Shown: positions 34,563 through 46,700, counted from the stretch's first letter. The stretch: 64,000 nt of DNA from Augochlora pura (GCF_028453695.1 NC_135778.1:26773214-26837213), one strand, 5' to 3'. A program made the numbers and translations. Notes: generated by a model not told the origin, from the sequence alone.

Positions 34563-37500
34563 TTACGGATGGGTGTAGATGATGTATTGGTCGTGATCAA
34601 GACCGGCGTATCTGACGAAAGCCGGATGATAACCGCCGCTGACAGGAACCAAGCCGATGGGTGCAATTATAGGCGCATCGATTGTCGCTTGTGTCTCCTG
34701 CGACCTCGTCTGTGTCTTCGCTGGCACGCTCGCCTCTTTGGCATCGACCCGACCGCTCAACGCTTTCAGTTCCTCCTGGCCGAGCCTTAAAAGCGTCGTA
34801 GAGGCTGGGGAGTCTGGAACGGAGCGATAAAAGCAGCCAATTAAAATTTATATCGGGACTAATTGAAAACAAGCACCGCGCGGCTCGTAAAACTTGATTC
34901 GAAACGGTGACTTCGATCACCGAAACGATTGCCACTCTTTGAAAGCGATCCCCCCTGTGATCTTGAAAGATCGTTGGCCCCGGAAGTCGGGCGACCTCGA
35001 CAGCAAAATGATCACCATGCCGTAGAAACCCGTTCCAAGTTTTTTGTTGACGGATGTGGAATTAATTGGATCAACCACGCGAATTTGCAGGTAGGTAATA
35101 CGTAATTCCTCTGCGATACTCACTGTTAGTTAAAGAAGCATCCTTTTGCAGCAAGCCTGCCTCAGATTTCTGTAAAAGATTTTCGCTTATAATAATTTAC
35201 TGTTAATTATTCTTTCCCTCTAATATAGTACAAACATTTAGAATTATATTTAAGTGATAACATCGTTATTACTTGATTTTAATGATTAATTAATATTATT
35301 ATACCTTCGCAGCAATGTTCAAATTTCCCTCAGAATTCTCCAACTTGTCCTTCGCCTCTGGAGCCGCATTGTTAGACTCAGACTTCGCGTTGCCCTCCAA
35401 ATTTCCGATCCTTCCTTCTGCCGCTATCTTGTCTCCCGAAGATAACTCCTTCTCTTCCTTAGCTTGCTTCAGAAATACATTGTTCTCACCTATCGTCTTT
35501 TCAGCTTTGGCATCAGAAAATATCGATGCGCTGCTGTCAAGCTTTGGTACAGCGCCAACTAATGGCTTATTTTCAGGCGCCAAAGCTGGCGCTTGTTTCT
35601 GCAAGAATACATTGTTTGCTCCAATTCTTGTCAGCGGATTAACGGTCACGAATTCAGGACTAGCAGCATCAGGCGTCGCTGCCGCGTCTGCTGACAATTG
35701 TTTATTCCCTTCCAATTTTCCTTCCTGCTTCGCTTCTTTCAGAAATACGTTGCTGTCACTTTTGTCAACCAACTGATCGACTTTTTGCGTATTCGATGGA
35801 GCTTTCTCGTTGGCTGAATACACCAGAGGGCTTTGCACCTGTTAGTTATCATTTCAGTGGTAATAAGGTCGGTTAAATCAGAGTTCTTAGGTCAGGTCAG
35901 GAATAGATAATTCAGGACTAAATTCGAGAGGTCTGGATTAGGACTAATATAGATCAAAATTAATAGCTAATTCTACTGAATTAAATCAGGTCTACATAAG
36001 TGGTATCTGAATTAAATCCAATCTAAATATTCGCTGGCTAAATTAAGTCCAGTCTAAATAATTCATATCACAATTAAGCCTGTTCAAATACTTCATGTTT
36101 AAATTAAGTCCGATCTAATTCGGCAAAATTAATCCAGGTTTAAATAACTAATATCTGAACTAAGCCAGATCCAAATAACTCATATCTAAATGATTCACGT
36201 CTAAATTAATCCTTGTCTAAATAATTCCTATCTGAATCAATCCTTGTCTAAATAATTCCTATCTGAATTAAACCAAATATGAATAATTCATTTAAATTAA
36301 GTTAAGTCCAAATTAGATCAGACCTAGATTCAGTCGAGACAAGATCTGACTTAAATGCAGACGAACTTACGAATGATGTTCCTTGAGGAAGATTAGTAGC
36401 GGTAATCCTGAATCCCTGGTCGTCAGCAGTGTATTCTGCACGTTGGATCACGCCTGTATCGTCGATGTAGCTGTAGGACCCATGTGTAACGCCATCCAGG
36501 GTCCTAAACTCAGACCTAGCCGATAGTGGACTACTGTAGCCGAAGCTGTACTGGCCGTAGCTGTCCTGGTAATTCAGGAGCGGTGCTGCTGGCTTGGCCA
36601 AGCCGAAGGAAAATAGGCAGCAGGTTGATAGTAGAACCTTTCATAGGGAAACACCAATTCACCGATCAGTCCAACACCTCTAAGGAAATTAGATCTTTAA
36701 AAGTCTGAACTATTCCCTGAGTCTTGTCAAGCTAGAACCTAGATCCAATGACCTACATCCTCCATCTGAGTGTAGAAGGTCCTATGTTCACTCAACCTCG
36801 ACTAGCACTATCCTCAAAATTCATTATAAATTTTTGAGTTACCAGAGAACCGGAAGAGAGTCCTTCTATTCTGTCATACTGTAGCAGGTCCTAGGGTCAG
36901 TCAAGCTTGATTCGCGATGTCTTTAAAATAGTCTTCGCATTCTCTGAGGTTACTTAAGGACCCGAAGAGTCCTCCTATTCTGTCATAATCAGGAAGAACT
37001 ACCGTCACTCAAGCTTGACTTGCGCTGTCTTTAGAATAGTTTTCGCATTCTCTGAGATTACGTAAGCACCTAAAGAGTCCTCCTATTTTGTCGTACTGTA
37101 GAAGATCCTAGAGTCACTCAAGCTTGACTCGCGCCGCCTTTAGAATAGTTTTCGCATTTTCTGAGACTACGTAAGCACCTAAAGAGTCATCCTATTTTGT
37201 CGTACCGTAGAAAATCCTAGCGTCACTCCAGCTTGACTCGCGCCGCCTTTAAAATTGTTCGCATTTTCCGAGTTACCATATAAACTGAAGAACCCCATTC
37301 TATCGCATTCTAGGGGGTCCTAGGTCACTCGTGTTAGCCTCGCACTGTTATTCTAACGTCAAGCATCGTCTTAGCTAGCAAAGGACCCGATCGGTCCTCC
37401 TATCCCGCCTATAGGAATCCGAAGGGTCGCCTGCGTCCTCTCGGCGGGTTTATCTCAACTCAAGCTTGAGAAACACTGAACCACGTGACCCCCACATCCC

Positions 37501-37597
37501 ATAAAGATAGCACTATTCGCGTGATACCAAACTAGCGACGATAGCCAAACGCTCGCACCCACGTCTCGGCGTCGGGACTTACGTATGCGCACTTCAT
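34563..37597 (-). CDS. R&R-type cuticle protein (chitin_bind_4) with long low-complexity tail
   Basis: A secreted structural cuticle protein, expected to bind chitin. Five exons on the minus strand join in frame: 37597-37583, 36637-36371, 35838-35305, 35169-35124 and 34813-34563, giving about 370 residues. Residues 1-19 are a signal peptide (MKCAYVLLSTCCLFSFGLA). Residues ~28-92 form the Rebers-Riddiford domain (YGQYSFGYSS... GSYSYIDDTGVIQ, then AEYTADDQGFRI... NLP). The tail (residues 95-287) is rich in Ala, Glu, Lys and Asn and has three NVFL(K/Q) motifs near residues 124, 170 and 214, about 45 apart. The C-terminus is Gly/Tyr/Pro-containing (PVSGGYHPAFVRYAG). Exon 1 encodes only MKCAY, a layout common in cuticle genes. 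The tail is unusually long for a typical R&R protein. Exon 1-2 splicing is inferred from signal-peptide fit and consensus sites. Confidence 0.88.
35850..36310. repeat. Degenerate short tandem array in intron 2 of the R&R gene
   Basis: Repeats of TCTAAATAATTCATATCTGA followed by ATTAA(G/A)TCC, about 40-50 bp, strongly diverged. The text resembles the arrays at 8030-9185 and 52840-53420. Confidence 0.65.
36780..37370. repeat. ~109-bp tandem repeat in intron 1 of the R&R gene
   Basis: CACTCAAGCTTGACT-type landmarks occur at 36789, 36898, 37006, 37115, 37224 and 37326, giving six units with 102-109 bp spacing. The middle units are the most alike. Confidence 0.85.
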
Positions 37598-37643
37598 GGT
37601 GTTCCGAACGGACGTCTTCGATTTTCGTGCGATGCATACAGAC

Positions 37644-37651
37644 TATTTATA
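37644..37651 (-). promoter_or_regulatory. TATA box of the R&R cuticle gene
   Basis: TATAAATA on the minus strand, 47 nt upstream of the proposed ATG at 37597. Confidence 0.6.
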
Positions 37652-37659
37652 TGGACATG

Positions 37660-39340
37660 CCGATGGGGCACCACACCCTTGTGCAGTCCGGTCCTCCTTC
37701 TACCATCCTCGCGGAAACCCGAACGGTCAAAGGACCAAAGAAACCGCCGCCGCAGACTGGTCACGCATGTCCCCTCAAGGACTCCCATCCCGGCTGGAAT
37801 CCGGCTCCGAAAGTGTTTTCACGGAGCTTTTTTACCAACGGCCAAACCTGAAACACGGGCTATGCCCTAATATGACGGGGCTCAGGGTCGCCAACGAGAT
37901 CCGCGTGTACCGTGTAATAATCTGTTGCTGAAGAGATTCCCATGCGCGGGGGACGTTCGGGTACATGCGGGCCGGATGTTATCGTCCTACTCGTATTTTC
38001 CATTTGGCCGAGCACCAGGCTCGTTCCGACGCGGCCGTGGGATTACCGGGCACTGTTTAGGGCACTTCGGGCTCTCACGAGACTCTTCTGACAGGCTACA
38101 AGGTAAAAAGATTTGCAGGCGCGAGTCGTTGTGATTTTTTGTTTCTTCGCTCGGTTTGATCTCGTTTGACGCGTCTCCAGATTGTTTCGCGGCGATTTTT
38201 CGGCCCCGGCCAATCAGGCCGGCCGCGCGATGTAAATCGAGCAGCCCTGCGCGACTGGAAAAACGTAAAAACATTCGAAGGACATCCTCCGGCCGTGTCG
38301 GCTTTCCAGCTGAATAATATTTGTTGCGCGATGCTGATATTTTATTATGAACCGAATTTATTGTGATGCTCGAGGCTGTTATTTTCGGTGGGGGCATGAT
38401 AAAGCGGCCGTAAACTTCGTGCCAAGCCGCCATTAGCCGGGATGGACTTTACGTTAATGTATTGTAAAAATCGACGGGCCATTACCGGCTTCGATATGAT
38501 TTCTTAACGGCGTTACCGATACCGGTCCACGAATATATTCTTGCGCCGTGGATTGAAATCGGTAATGAGCGCAAGTTTATGTAGGCGTATTTTGGGATGT
38601 AGGAATTTTTTAATCGGAAAAAAATCGAGCCAGACGGCTTGCAATAATTTTAATTGCAAAGTGGGTCGATCCGTAGATGATATACATTCGTGCGTCGGTG
38701 GATGCTAAGCCGTGGGCTAATAAGCATCACAAATAGATGTTCACGGGCCGACAGTTTGCCGTCCGCTCGTTTTCCCATCTCTTCGCGCTTGTCGGAAATC
38801 ATTGTCGTCCAGCGATTACATCTGCGCGCCGCGCTACTTAATTTGCATACTATCCTCGACCCGAATCGGATGCAATCGATCTTGACACACTAATACCGTC
38901 AGCTACAAAACTGACGACATTAATACGTATCGATTTCGCGCCGGTCGCGTCGGAGTGAACTGGGGTCAACCGGGTCTGGTGCAGGGACCGGTTGTCAAAC
39001 TTTTAAATACTGGACCGCAAACCGGTGCCAAAAATCGAGGTTACCCGAGTCTCCCACACCATTCGAACCAAACTTCGGACGACATGCTCCCACGTGACGG
39101 ATCATCCGCTTGTCCAAAAATTGAGAGAATCTACATGTTATTCCCGGTTTTCGCATGTACGATAAATGCTCCCAAATTGTTCATTGTTATTTACAAGCTG
39201 AGGGAGAGTTTAAGAGAATTTACCGTGTTACCGAAAGTATCGGAAAGGAACAGATGAAATATCAGCCGATTTAGCACCCTGGAGACAACCGGTCACCCGA
39301 GGAAGGAAAGTAGGGGAACAAGGGTATCGACAACAGTTCC
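37660..39340. other. Intergenic region between two minus-strand cuticle genes
   Basis: No supported exon. Open frames near 37600-37930 run opposite to the R&R promoter and have no recognisable domain. Confidence 0.45.
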
Positions 39341-39351
39341 AGCCAGTTTCT

Positions 39352-39357
39352 TTATTC
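39352..39357 (-). terminator. Polyadenylation signal AATAAA
   Basis: TTTATT on the plus strand, 66 nt beyond the stop codon of the minus-strand Cuticle_3 gene. Confidence 0.7.
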
Positions 39358-39423
39358 CAACTAAAGACAACTAAATATCGGTTATAATCTACAGTAATTC
39401 CCGCGTGAGTCGGGACCACAGTC

Positions 39424-40859
39424 TCAGTAGAGAACCCTTCCATAAGCCAGTCCCGGTGCGGTGAGAGCGACAACATCCGCGGACTTGGCCGCCTCGTTGG
39501 CCAGGTTCAGCTTCTCGTTGATATGAGCGGACACGTGCGCAGCCTTCGCCACAGCCACTTCCGGCGTGTCCTGGACCCTTCCATCAGGGCCGATCGGCGC
39601 CCCTTGGACCAGGACAGCATTGCCAGTCAGTATAGGCACGGACACAGTTTGGCCAGCTGTCACGATCGTCGCTGTCCCAGATCTGGCAGCCTCGTTGGCC
39701 AGGTTGATTCTCTCGTTGATTTGAGCTGCTGCGTGCGCCGCCTTGGCAGCTGCCACTGCCGGGGTGTCCTGTACTCTTCCGTCAGGGCCCACTGTGGTTA
39801 CTGGGCCTGCTGCCGTTATCACTCCGCCAGTTATTACGACTGGTCTGAAAAACAATTGTCGTGGGTTGAGTGCTTTGGGTCTAAGTAGCTTATCAGTAGG
39901 TAAACGGATAGCTAAGAGACTTATGTGAGCTTATTTGGAGACCAATTTGTCAAGGATTTATAGAGGAAGACACCCGGGGGCTAGTTTTGAAAGTAGCTGG
40001 CAGGGTAATGCAGTGGAAGAAGAGATCTAGTTTAAAATGATAATTTTGAAGGTAGTTTACAAGACTGCATCAGAATTAAGGACATCTGTTAATGCTTCAA
40101 AAAAGAGGGCATCTAATGTGGCCCTAGAGACCTTGTCCTGAAGGTAGCTAACAGAACTACAGTAGCATAAATATATCTTGTTGATACTTCAGAATTAAAA
40201 GATGTCTCTTAGTTCCCAGTTCCCAACTATAAAAGTAGCTAACAGGTTTCTACAGAGAAAGACCCCTAATTTGGACTGAGTCTCTCATCAGTGAAGTTAC
40301 ATGGCAGTGTCCTACAATTAATATCCTATTGGCTACTAAGCTAGCTGCCATGATTTCACCCCACGGCTTTTAGCTAAAGATCTCGCTACCTTGAGTCAGA
40401 CAAGCAAAGGAATAGTCACCTGGTTAAGTCAGCCGCGGCAGATCTGACAGCCTCGTTGGCTAGGCTGATCCTCTCGTTGACCTGTGCGGCAGCATGATTA
40501 GCCTTGGCGACAGCGACTTCAGCAGTGTCTACCACCCTGCCGTCTGGGCCAATAGGTGCGCCAGGAACTAGCACAGCGGTAGGTCCTCCAACGACCAGTG
40601 AGGCAGTAGGGTTGATCACAGCAGCCTCAAGAGCCACAGACGACCTAGCAGCCTCGTTAGCCAGGTTGATTCTCTCGTTGACCTGGGCAGCGGCATGGGC
40701 GGCCTTAGCTACTGCGACTTCCGGGGTGTCTACGACCCTGCCATCGGGTCCAACAGGTGCTCCAGGTGTCAGGGTAGCGATCAATGGACTGGTGAAAATG
40801 CCTGGCTTGGCCAGAGCGACAGAGATCAATCCGAGGAACGCCAAGCCAACTGGTGACAT
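39424..40859 (-). CDS. Pupal cuticle protein C1-type (Cuticle_3) protein with four motif copies
   Basis: A secreted structural cuticle protein. Two exons: 40859-40420 (ends phase 2, donor gtgact) and 39844-39424 (acceptor tttttcag), joined through an Arg codon; 286 residues. Residues 1-17 are a signal peptide (MSPVGLAFLGLISVALA). Four modules of GPDGRVxDTPEVAxAKAAH followed by (A/S)AQxNERxNLANEAARS alternate with Ala/Val/Thr/Pro-rich spacers, two modules per exon, as if one exon had been duplicated. This motif is the hallmark of pupal cuticle protein C1 and related beetle and locust proteins; biochemical function is unknown. One exon ATG serves as the start, unlike the split signal peptides of neighbouring cuticle genes. 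It is head-to-head with the gene at 42834. Confidence 0.92.
39880..40400. repeat. Degenerate repeats in the intron of the four-module cuticle gene
   Basis: Loose copies of GAAGGTAGCTAACAGAACTA-like text about every 80-120 bp (for example near 39990, 40050, 40140 and 40225). Confidence 0.45.
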
Positions 40860-40972
40860 GATTGGCGAACTTTTAGCCAGGCTGAGTCCTGTTGAGGCTG
40901 ATAAGACGCGATCTAGTGCCGAGGAGGATCGTCCGTCGCGGTCGACTATGAGCCGGCTTGTCCTAGATCAGC

Positions 40973-40979
40973 TTTTATA
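40973..40979 (-). promoter_or_regulatory. TATA box (TATAAAA) of the minus-strand Cuticle_3 gene
   Basis: TATAAAA on the minus strand. A CATAGT initiator-like sequence lies about 27 nt downstream, and the ATG about 114 nt downstream. Confidence 0.75.
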
Positions 40980-41339
40980 GGCCGTTCAGGTCGCGTAATA
41001 CGACGATCCGCTTAGCCGGGCGGATAGAAAAATCGCTAGAAGACAGAAACTGGAAGATAGAAGAACGAACAGACGGCGAGCCGAGGATCGGCAGCCGCCG
41101 TCTGCGTGTTTCCGCTCCTCGGGGCAAGGTAAGCGTGTTGTAAAACGAGTACGGTCTGCGGGTGGCGCCGCCCGGGAAAAATGCTACGAGAGGGCTCCAT
41201 TTTCGTGTCTCTTACGAGGCCGTGAAGACACTCGATCCCGTTTATCATTTCTCTGCTTAGCCTGGCCCTGGGCTACAAGGTCGCCGCCGCCCGAAGGCCG
41301 ATCGTCGCGTAACCGGGGTCCTCCGTGCTGTTAGATCAC

Positions 41340-42070
41340 AGACTGCTTTTTTCCACAGTCATGCTCAACGCTCTCACGAGAAGCTTGTTACAATAGCCAC
41401 AGAAACCATAGAGTCCGCCAGCCTCTATGGTTGAATCTCGAGAATATAACAATCGATCATGTGTTGACGTTTTTCGGCGGCCACGTTGATTGGAATAGGG
41501 GAGAATGTCAAGCGCACTTTGCGACTTTCCCAGTTTTTAATTATTTTCTTAGGGTTCTGACAAGGTGCTTTGATAACAGGTGTCCCTTTGATGAGGTACC
41601 TTTTCAGCATTTTTTCACAGTCATGCTCGTGGGTCTTTCGTCATAGGCGATTACGGTCGTCTCAGAAAATATAGAGCCAGGCTAGGCTATCTCGAAAAAT
41701 AGTACTCGATCCTATGTTGACATTCTTGGGCAACCATATTGATTGGGGTAGAAGAGGATGCCAATCACTCCTTGCTATTTAACTTTGGAATTTTTGATCA
41801 TTTTCCTATTGTCTTTTTGATGAGGTCCCTTTTTGATAGAGCATTTTTCCACAAATATACTCGAAGCTTTAATGTCAAAGATGATTATATTTGATTTATA
41901 TATGATTATACTTCAGAAAGCATGGAGTTGGTGAGGCTTTATTTGAGTTACATAAAAATGCTACTGAGTTCTGTGTTTACTTTTTTAGGCAGCGATATTG
42001 GTTAAGATAGAAGAGGATGCCATTATACCATGGAATTTTGATCGTTTTTGTAGGGTCCTGGCTGGATTGA
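41340..42070. repeat. Three diverged ~270-300-bp tandem copies between head-to-head cuticle genes
   Basis: Each copy carries CACAGTCATGCTC-like text (41354, 41618, weaker at 41849), then GTTGAC(G/A)TT(T/C)TT(C/G)GG(C/G), then ATTGATTGG(A/G)(A/G)TAG. These last two are at 41463 and 41486, 41716 and 41739, and about 41976 and 41995. Confidence 0.6.
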
Positions 42071-42730
42071 TGACGATAGAGTCTATGGCAAAGACTATTG
42101 GTCCGCTATTTAGACAAATGGATGCCAGCAAAAAGGGTGGTTGCAACAGAGGCATCAACACGGTCCGTTGCATCACGCGTTCTCTTGTTACACCTGACAT
42201 CCAGTTATACACACCTTTCATTCTAATCGTTACGAGTATGCTACTTCAGAGAAGAAATTGGGTCGACGAGAATGTGTTTGTGAAAAAAGCCGGGTGACAT
42301 AAGTCCGTAGACCGTCGTCCCGAACTTTTAGTAATCGACGGACAGGGGGTCCTCTTTTGGTCTCTGAAAAATGATTGCACCTATTCGAGCGTCCAGCGAG
42401 TCAGTCGAAGGTCGTCGCTTGAGGAAATGATCGATCGCGCAACCGTTCGACAAGAAATTCGATTGCCAGGTGAAAAAACATCGAACGTTTCGAGCCCGAT
42501 CGGTTGTAATTCTTCATTTACGACAGATTCGACTCGGCTCCCCCCGTCGGTTCCGATTGTTCCTAGCGAGGGGAGTAAAGAGAACGCGGTTCCTGGCCGC
42601 CGTGATTGGACCATGGGTCAATTGGATGTCAATGTCAGGTGTATCGGGCCCGTGTTGAACAGGGCGTATCCCAGTCACGCCGGTGTCCCGATGGGAGAAC
42701 CCATGAAGCGAAACCTTTTTGCTCAGGTGC

Positions 42731-42738
42731 TATATAAA
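42731..42738 (+). promoter_or_regulatory. TATA box (TATATAAA) of the two-module Cuticle_3 gene
   Basis: TATATAAA about 100 nt upstream of the proposed ATG at 42834. Confidence 0.7.
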
Positions 42739-42833
42739 GCCCATGTGCCGAGGAGGATACCATGAGACCGATCCAAGGCACCTTAGCGAGTACTGACATT
42801 CAGATAGCGCTTAAGGAGCCCCGATTGAACACC

Positions 42834-43712
42834 ATGAATACTTTGGTGAGTACTTAGGACCGACTCTACAATCCATTACTTATTAATAATTTATTAATTC
42901 ACAATTACTTATTCACAATTACGTATTAACAATTTCTTATTCACCCATTTAATATTCTCAAAATGAAGTGCTTCATCGACTAATATATCCAGAATGTCAA
43001 AATCAGTTTTCTTTAAAGTTTCTAGTAATTAATTCTATCTTGACGTAGGGCCCAGCCTGGAATCTGATTAAAAAAGAGCAATAGACGTTCCGTTGGTTTT
43101 ATTTTTCCGGCAGTTTTTCGGATCCACGGTTGCGTAAATTGACAATGGCGATCGGTGACTTACGCAACCACCTAAAACCGAGCTCATCGACCTAAAAACC
43201 GTTTTCTGCTCCAGATCATTCTGTCCAGCCTGTTGGCGGTGGCCGTTGCCAGACCAGGTCTGCTGCTGAGCCCTCAGCTGGCAACGCTATCCGGGCCGAT
43301 CTTGACGAAACTGGTCCCTGGAGCACCCATCGGTCTAGATGGCCGTGTTGTTGACACACCGGAAGTGGCCCTGGCCAAGGCAGAGCACGCCGCCGCTCAC
43401 ATCAACGAGAGGATCACCCTAGCCAACGAAGCAGTCAAGTCTGCGGACCAAGTGATCGCCTACGCGTCGCCTGTGCTGACTACCAGCGACCTGGAAACCG
43501 TAGCCATCGCTAAGATCGTCCCTCCCGCCCCCCTCGGGCCCGATGGCCGCGTTGTTGACACACCGGAAGTCGCCCTCGCCAAGGCGGAACACGCTGCCGC
43601 TCACATCAACGAGAAAATCGGCCTGGCCGCCGAAGCCAGCAAAAATCTCGAGCTGCCTTTGGTGGTCTCAGCGTACTCCGCTCCAGTGATTCAGAAGTAC
43701 CTAATCGCTTAG
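42834..43712 (+). CDS. Pupal cuticle protein C1-type (Cuticle_3) protein with two motif copies
   Basis: A secreted cuticle protein of 169 residues. Exon 1 is 42834-42845 (MNTL, donor gtgagt) and exon 2 is 43215-43712 (acceptor ctccag, stop TAG). The joined N-terminus MNTLIILSSLLAVAVA is a clear signal peptide, which supports the 12-nt first exon. Two modules, GLDGRVVDTPEVALAKAEH and GPDGRVVDTPEVALAKAEH, are each followed by AAHINE(R/K)I and then L(A/T)... EA. Modules are very like those of the divergent neighbour at 39424-40859, so the pair probably arose by inverted duplication. An in-frame ATG at 42762 would add 24 residues before the signal peptide and is less likely. Confidence 0.92.
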
Positions 43713-43776
43713 GGTACCACGGCGACGTTGACTCCGCGAATCGTTCCATTTTTGTACATATGACTTCGGCTGATTT

Positions 43777-43782
43777 AATAAA
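43777..43782 (+). terminator. Polyadenylation signal AATAAA
   Basis: AATAAA 64 nt after the stop codon of the two-module gene. Confidence 0.8.
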
Positions 43783-43799
43783 GTGACCTTTCACCTGTA

Positions 43800-46700
43800 C
43801 CTCGAGTTCGATTCTCTGTGTTTTGGTATTTCAAGTTTCGGTATTTACTTTAGCTTCTCAAGTTTTGGTATTTGGTTAGTATGAATTAGGGGAATTGATG
43901 GACTGCATTTTGACAATTTTTAGTTGGGTAAGAGGATCGAGTGATATTTAGCCTCGATCTTTTCCTTTTCGTACCTGGTATCCTTTTCTCCGTATTTTAA
44001 TTTTTGATACTTCGACGGTTGATTAGTATGAATTAGAGGAATTAATGTTCCGAATTTTGACAATTTTTAGTTGAGTAAGATTAAAATTTTATCAGAACTT
44101 TAGAGTATTATATATAATAGGTGAGAGGATCAAGTGACCTTTGGCCTGTACCTGATATCCCTTTCTCTGTATTTTAATTCCTGATGTTTTGACATTTGAA
44201 TTTTGTAAATTGGAAGATTTAATAGTCTATGCTTTGGCAATTTTTTATGAGAACCTGAGAGACCACAATGGATAAGAAGATAAAGTGACCTTTCACCTGT
44301 ACTTCGAGTCTAATTCTTTGGATTTCAACACTGGAATATTCATTGCTTAAGTTTTGGAAATGAGGAAAATTAATGGATCATGCTATAGCCATTTTGGTCG
44401 AGAAAAATTAGAATATTAGCACGTAAGAGTGAACAATGAGCAAGAAGCGAATTCTTTGCTATGGCAACAAATTCGCATAGCCGACGCAAAACGCTCGTTT
44501 CGCTTCAATTATTCCGGCACACGAATGCTTTCAGCAGTCAAAAATAATGCCCCTCCTTCATGAATTTACACCACGATTGAATTTCTCTTGATTTATTTAT
44601 TCTTGAGTTCTTTTTTTCTTCTTCAATGACAACTGCCTCCTGCAAGCGATTGATTAAGCGGCAAAGTGTGAACTCTGCACAGGTGGCCTTCAACGACGAA
44701 CGCAGTCGGATCTGACGAAATTCACGGCCGACTACTTTGTTTCTGATTCAATGTTCAAATGATGCATGATGAGTGATGAATTGAGTGATCAAAGGATGTA
44801 CTGAATGATCAAATGATGAACGATGAATGCAGTGATAAAATGATGAACGATGGATGAGAAAAATTGAATGGAATTTGTTTTGTGAAACATTGTATTGCTG
44901 ACAAATAATTTTCAGCACTCGATGATGAAATGTAAGTTTTTTCACTCTCGGTGCAACAAAAAAAAACCATCAACTTTCTAGTGTAGCTCGCACGCAATTG
45001 GCAAATCATTTTGCAGATATTCTGCCACAAGTTGACAATCGTTGACGCCGATTGGGACACGGTGTCTTGCTCAATTTCCATGCAACATGCTGGCAAAAAA
45101 TTTGAGAACAGCGTCTATTGTATTTCCAACTCATTGTCACGATACATTCAATTTTTTAGTTCGTTAAACAATTATTCGAAATAGTTCCGTTACTGTTTCA
45201 TAGATCGTACAATCGTGATTAAACAATTATTTCTTTCAACGTTTATTCAATGATTATGCGACTATTTTATAGATCATACAGTCATGATTAAACAATTATA
45301 TCGTTCAACGATTAATCTGAATGGTTCTGCGACTTTTTCATAGATCATATTGTCATGATTTGCGAGTCGGTTTAAATTGGCAACGATCCGTGATTAATCC
45401 TGCTGCACGATCACGTGAACCTGGCTTCTATCAGCGATCGAACGTTAGGTACAATAAATTGCACGCGTGGAAAAATATTGTGGGAATGCATTCGCAGTAG
45501 AGACTGTCCTTCGGCCTCGAGTCCTTCGTTCGTTCAGGGTTGCTAACTCATTCGACACTTGCACGTGCCTTTGTTTAAGCACGGGGTACATACTTCGTGC
45601 ACACGATACCGAATGCACAATCGAGATTAAACAATTTCTCCGTGGAGATTTATTGGGAAAAGAACCCTAAAAATTCACCCGCTGTTTTCATATTTTTTAG
45701 CTTGCCAATTTTTCTATTTTTATACTTTCAAGTTTTATTGTTTCCTTATATTCCTATTTTCTTTCTTGCTTTTGTTATTTTTCTACTTTCTTATTTTCTT
45801 GTTTTATCTATTTTTCAATTTTCTTAGATCACTATTTTTCTATGTTTCAATTTCCTGGTTTTATTATTTTCCTATTTTACAATTTTCTTAGATACTTATT
45901 TTCCTATGCTTTGATTTTCTTAATTTCTTATTTGTCAATTTTCTTATTTTCCTATTCTCCTATTTCCTTATTTTTCAATCTCTGTATTTTCCTATTTTCC
46001 CATGTTTTAATTTTCTTATTTTCCTATCTTGCTGTTTTCTTATTTTCCCACTTTCCCATTTTCCAGTTCACAGTTTCTGAACCCTTCGACCGATCGCTTC
46101 AATACGAAGATTATTACGCCAGCCAGGCATCCGAATAAACGCACCTTCCCATCGTGATTAGGGCCTTTTTCCCAGATCCAATTGCGCGGAGATACGTCCC
46201 AGACGAAACTTCCCCGGCCCATGTTGAAACGTGCTTCTCACGTGTTGCTCGAGTCACATGTAATTTCTCATATTAGCGACAGCCAGAAAATACAATTACG
46301 TCCCGCGGTTGCATCTCCCGATGTGAAACGGAAAGGTGTTACGAGTTCAAGAAACAATGATGATACGGCGATACATTTTTTATATGGGTTATGACATAGA
46401 ACGAAGCCACTCGTTTAATTGTAACGTTGCTCGTTACTATTTCGCTCCACTGACATTGTTGCCCGTAATAGGATACACTGTAACACCAGTTTTCTTCTGT
46501 TCCGCTCTGTTGAAACATGAGTAACATTAAATCGCGCCCAATGCAGATAACAATTCAAGGAAATTTAATTACCCCGTATATATCTGCATTCCTTGCTGTT
46601 AAAAACAAAGAATTTCTAACCGCGAATTCTTATATAAACTGAAATAATTGATCATTCCTCTCAATAAGACGATTGATAATTCTCTTTAATAAAATAATTG

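Noticed and set aside
41985..42297. 99-codon plus-strand frame between divergent cuticle genes
   Set aside because: It begins within the third copy of a decayed tandem repeat; the open frame is not preserved in the other copies.
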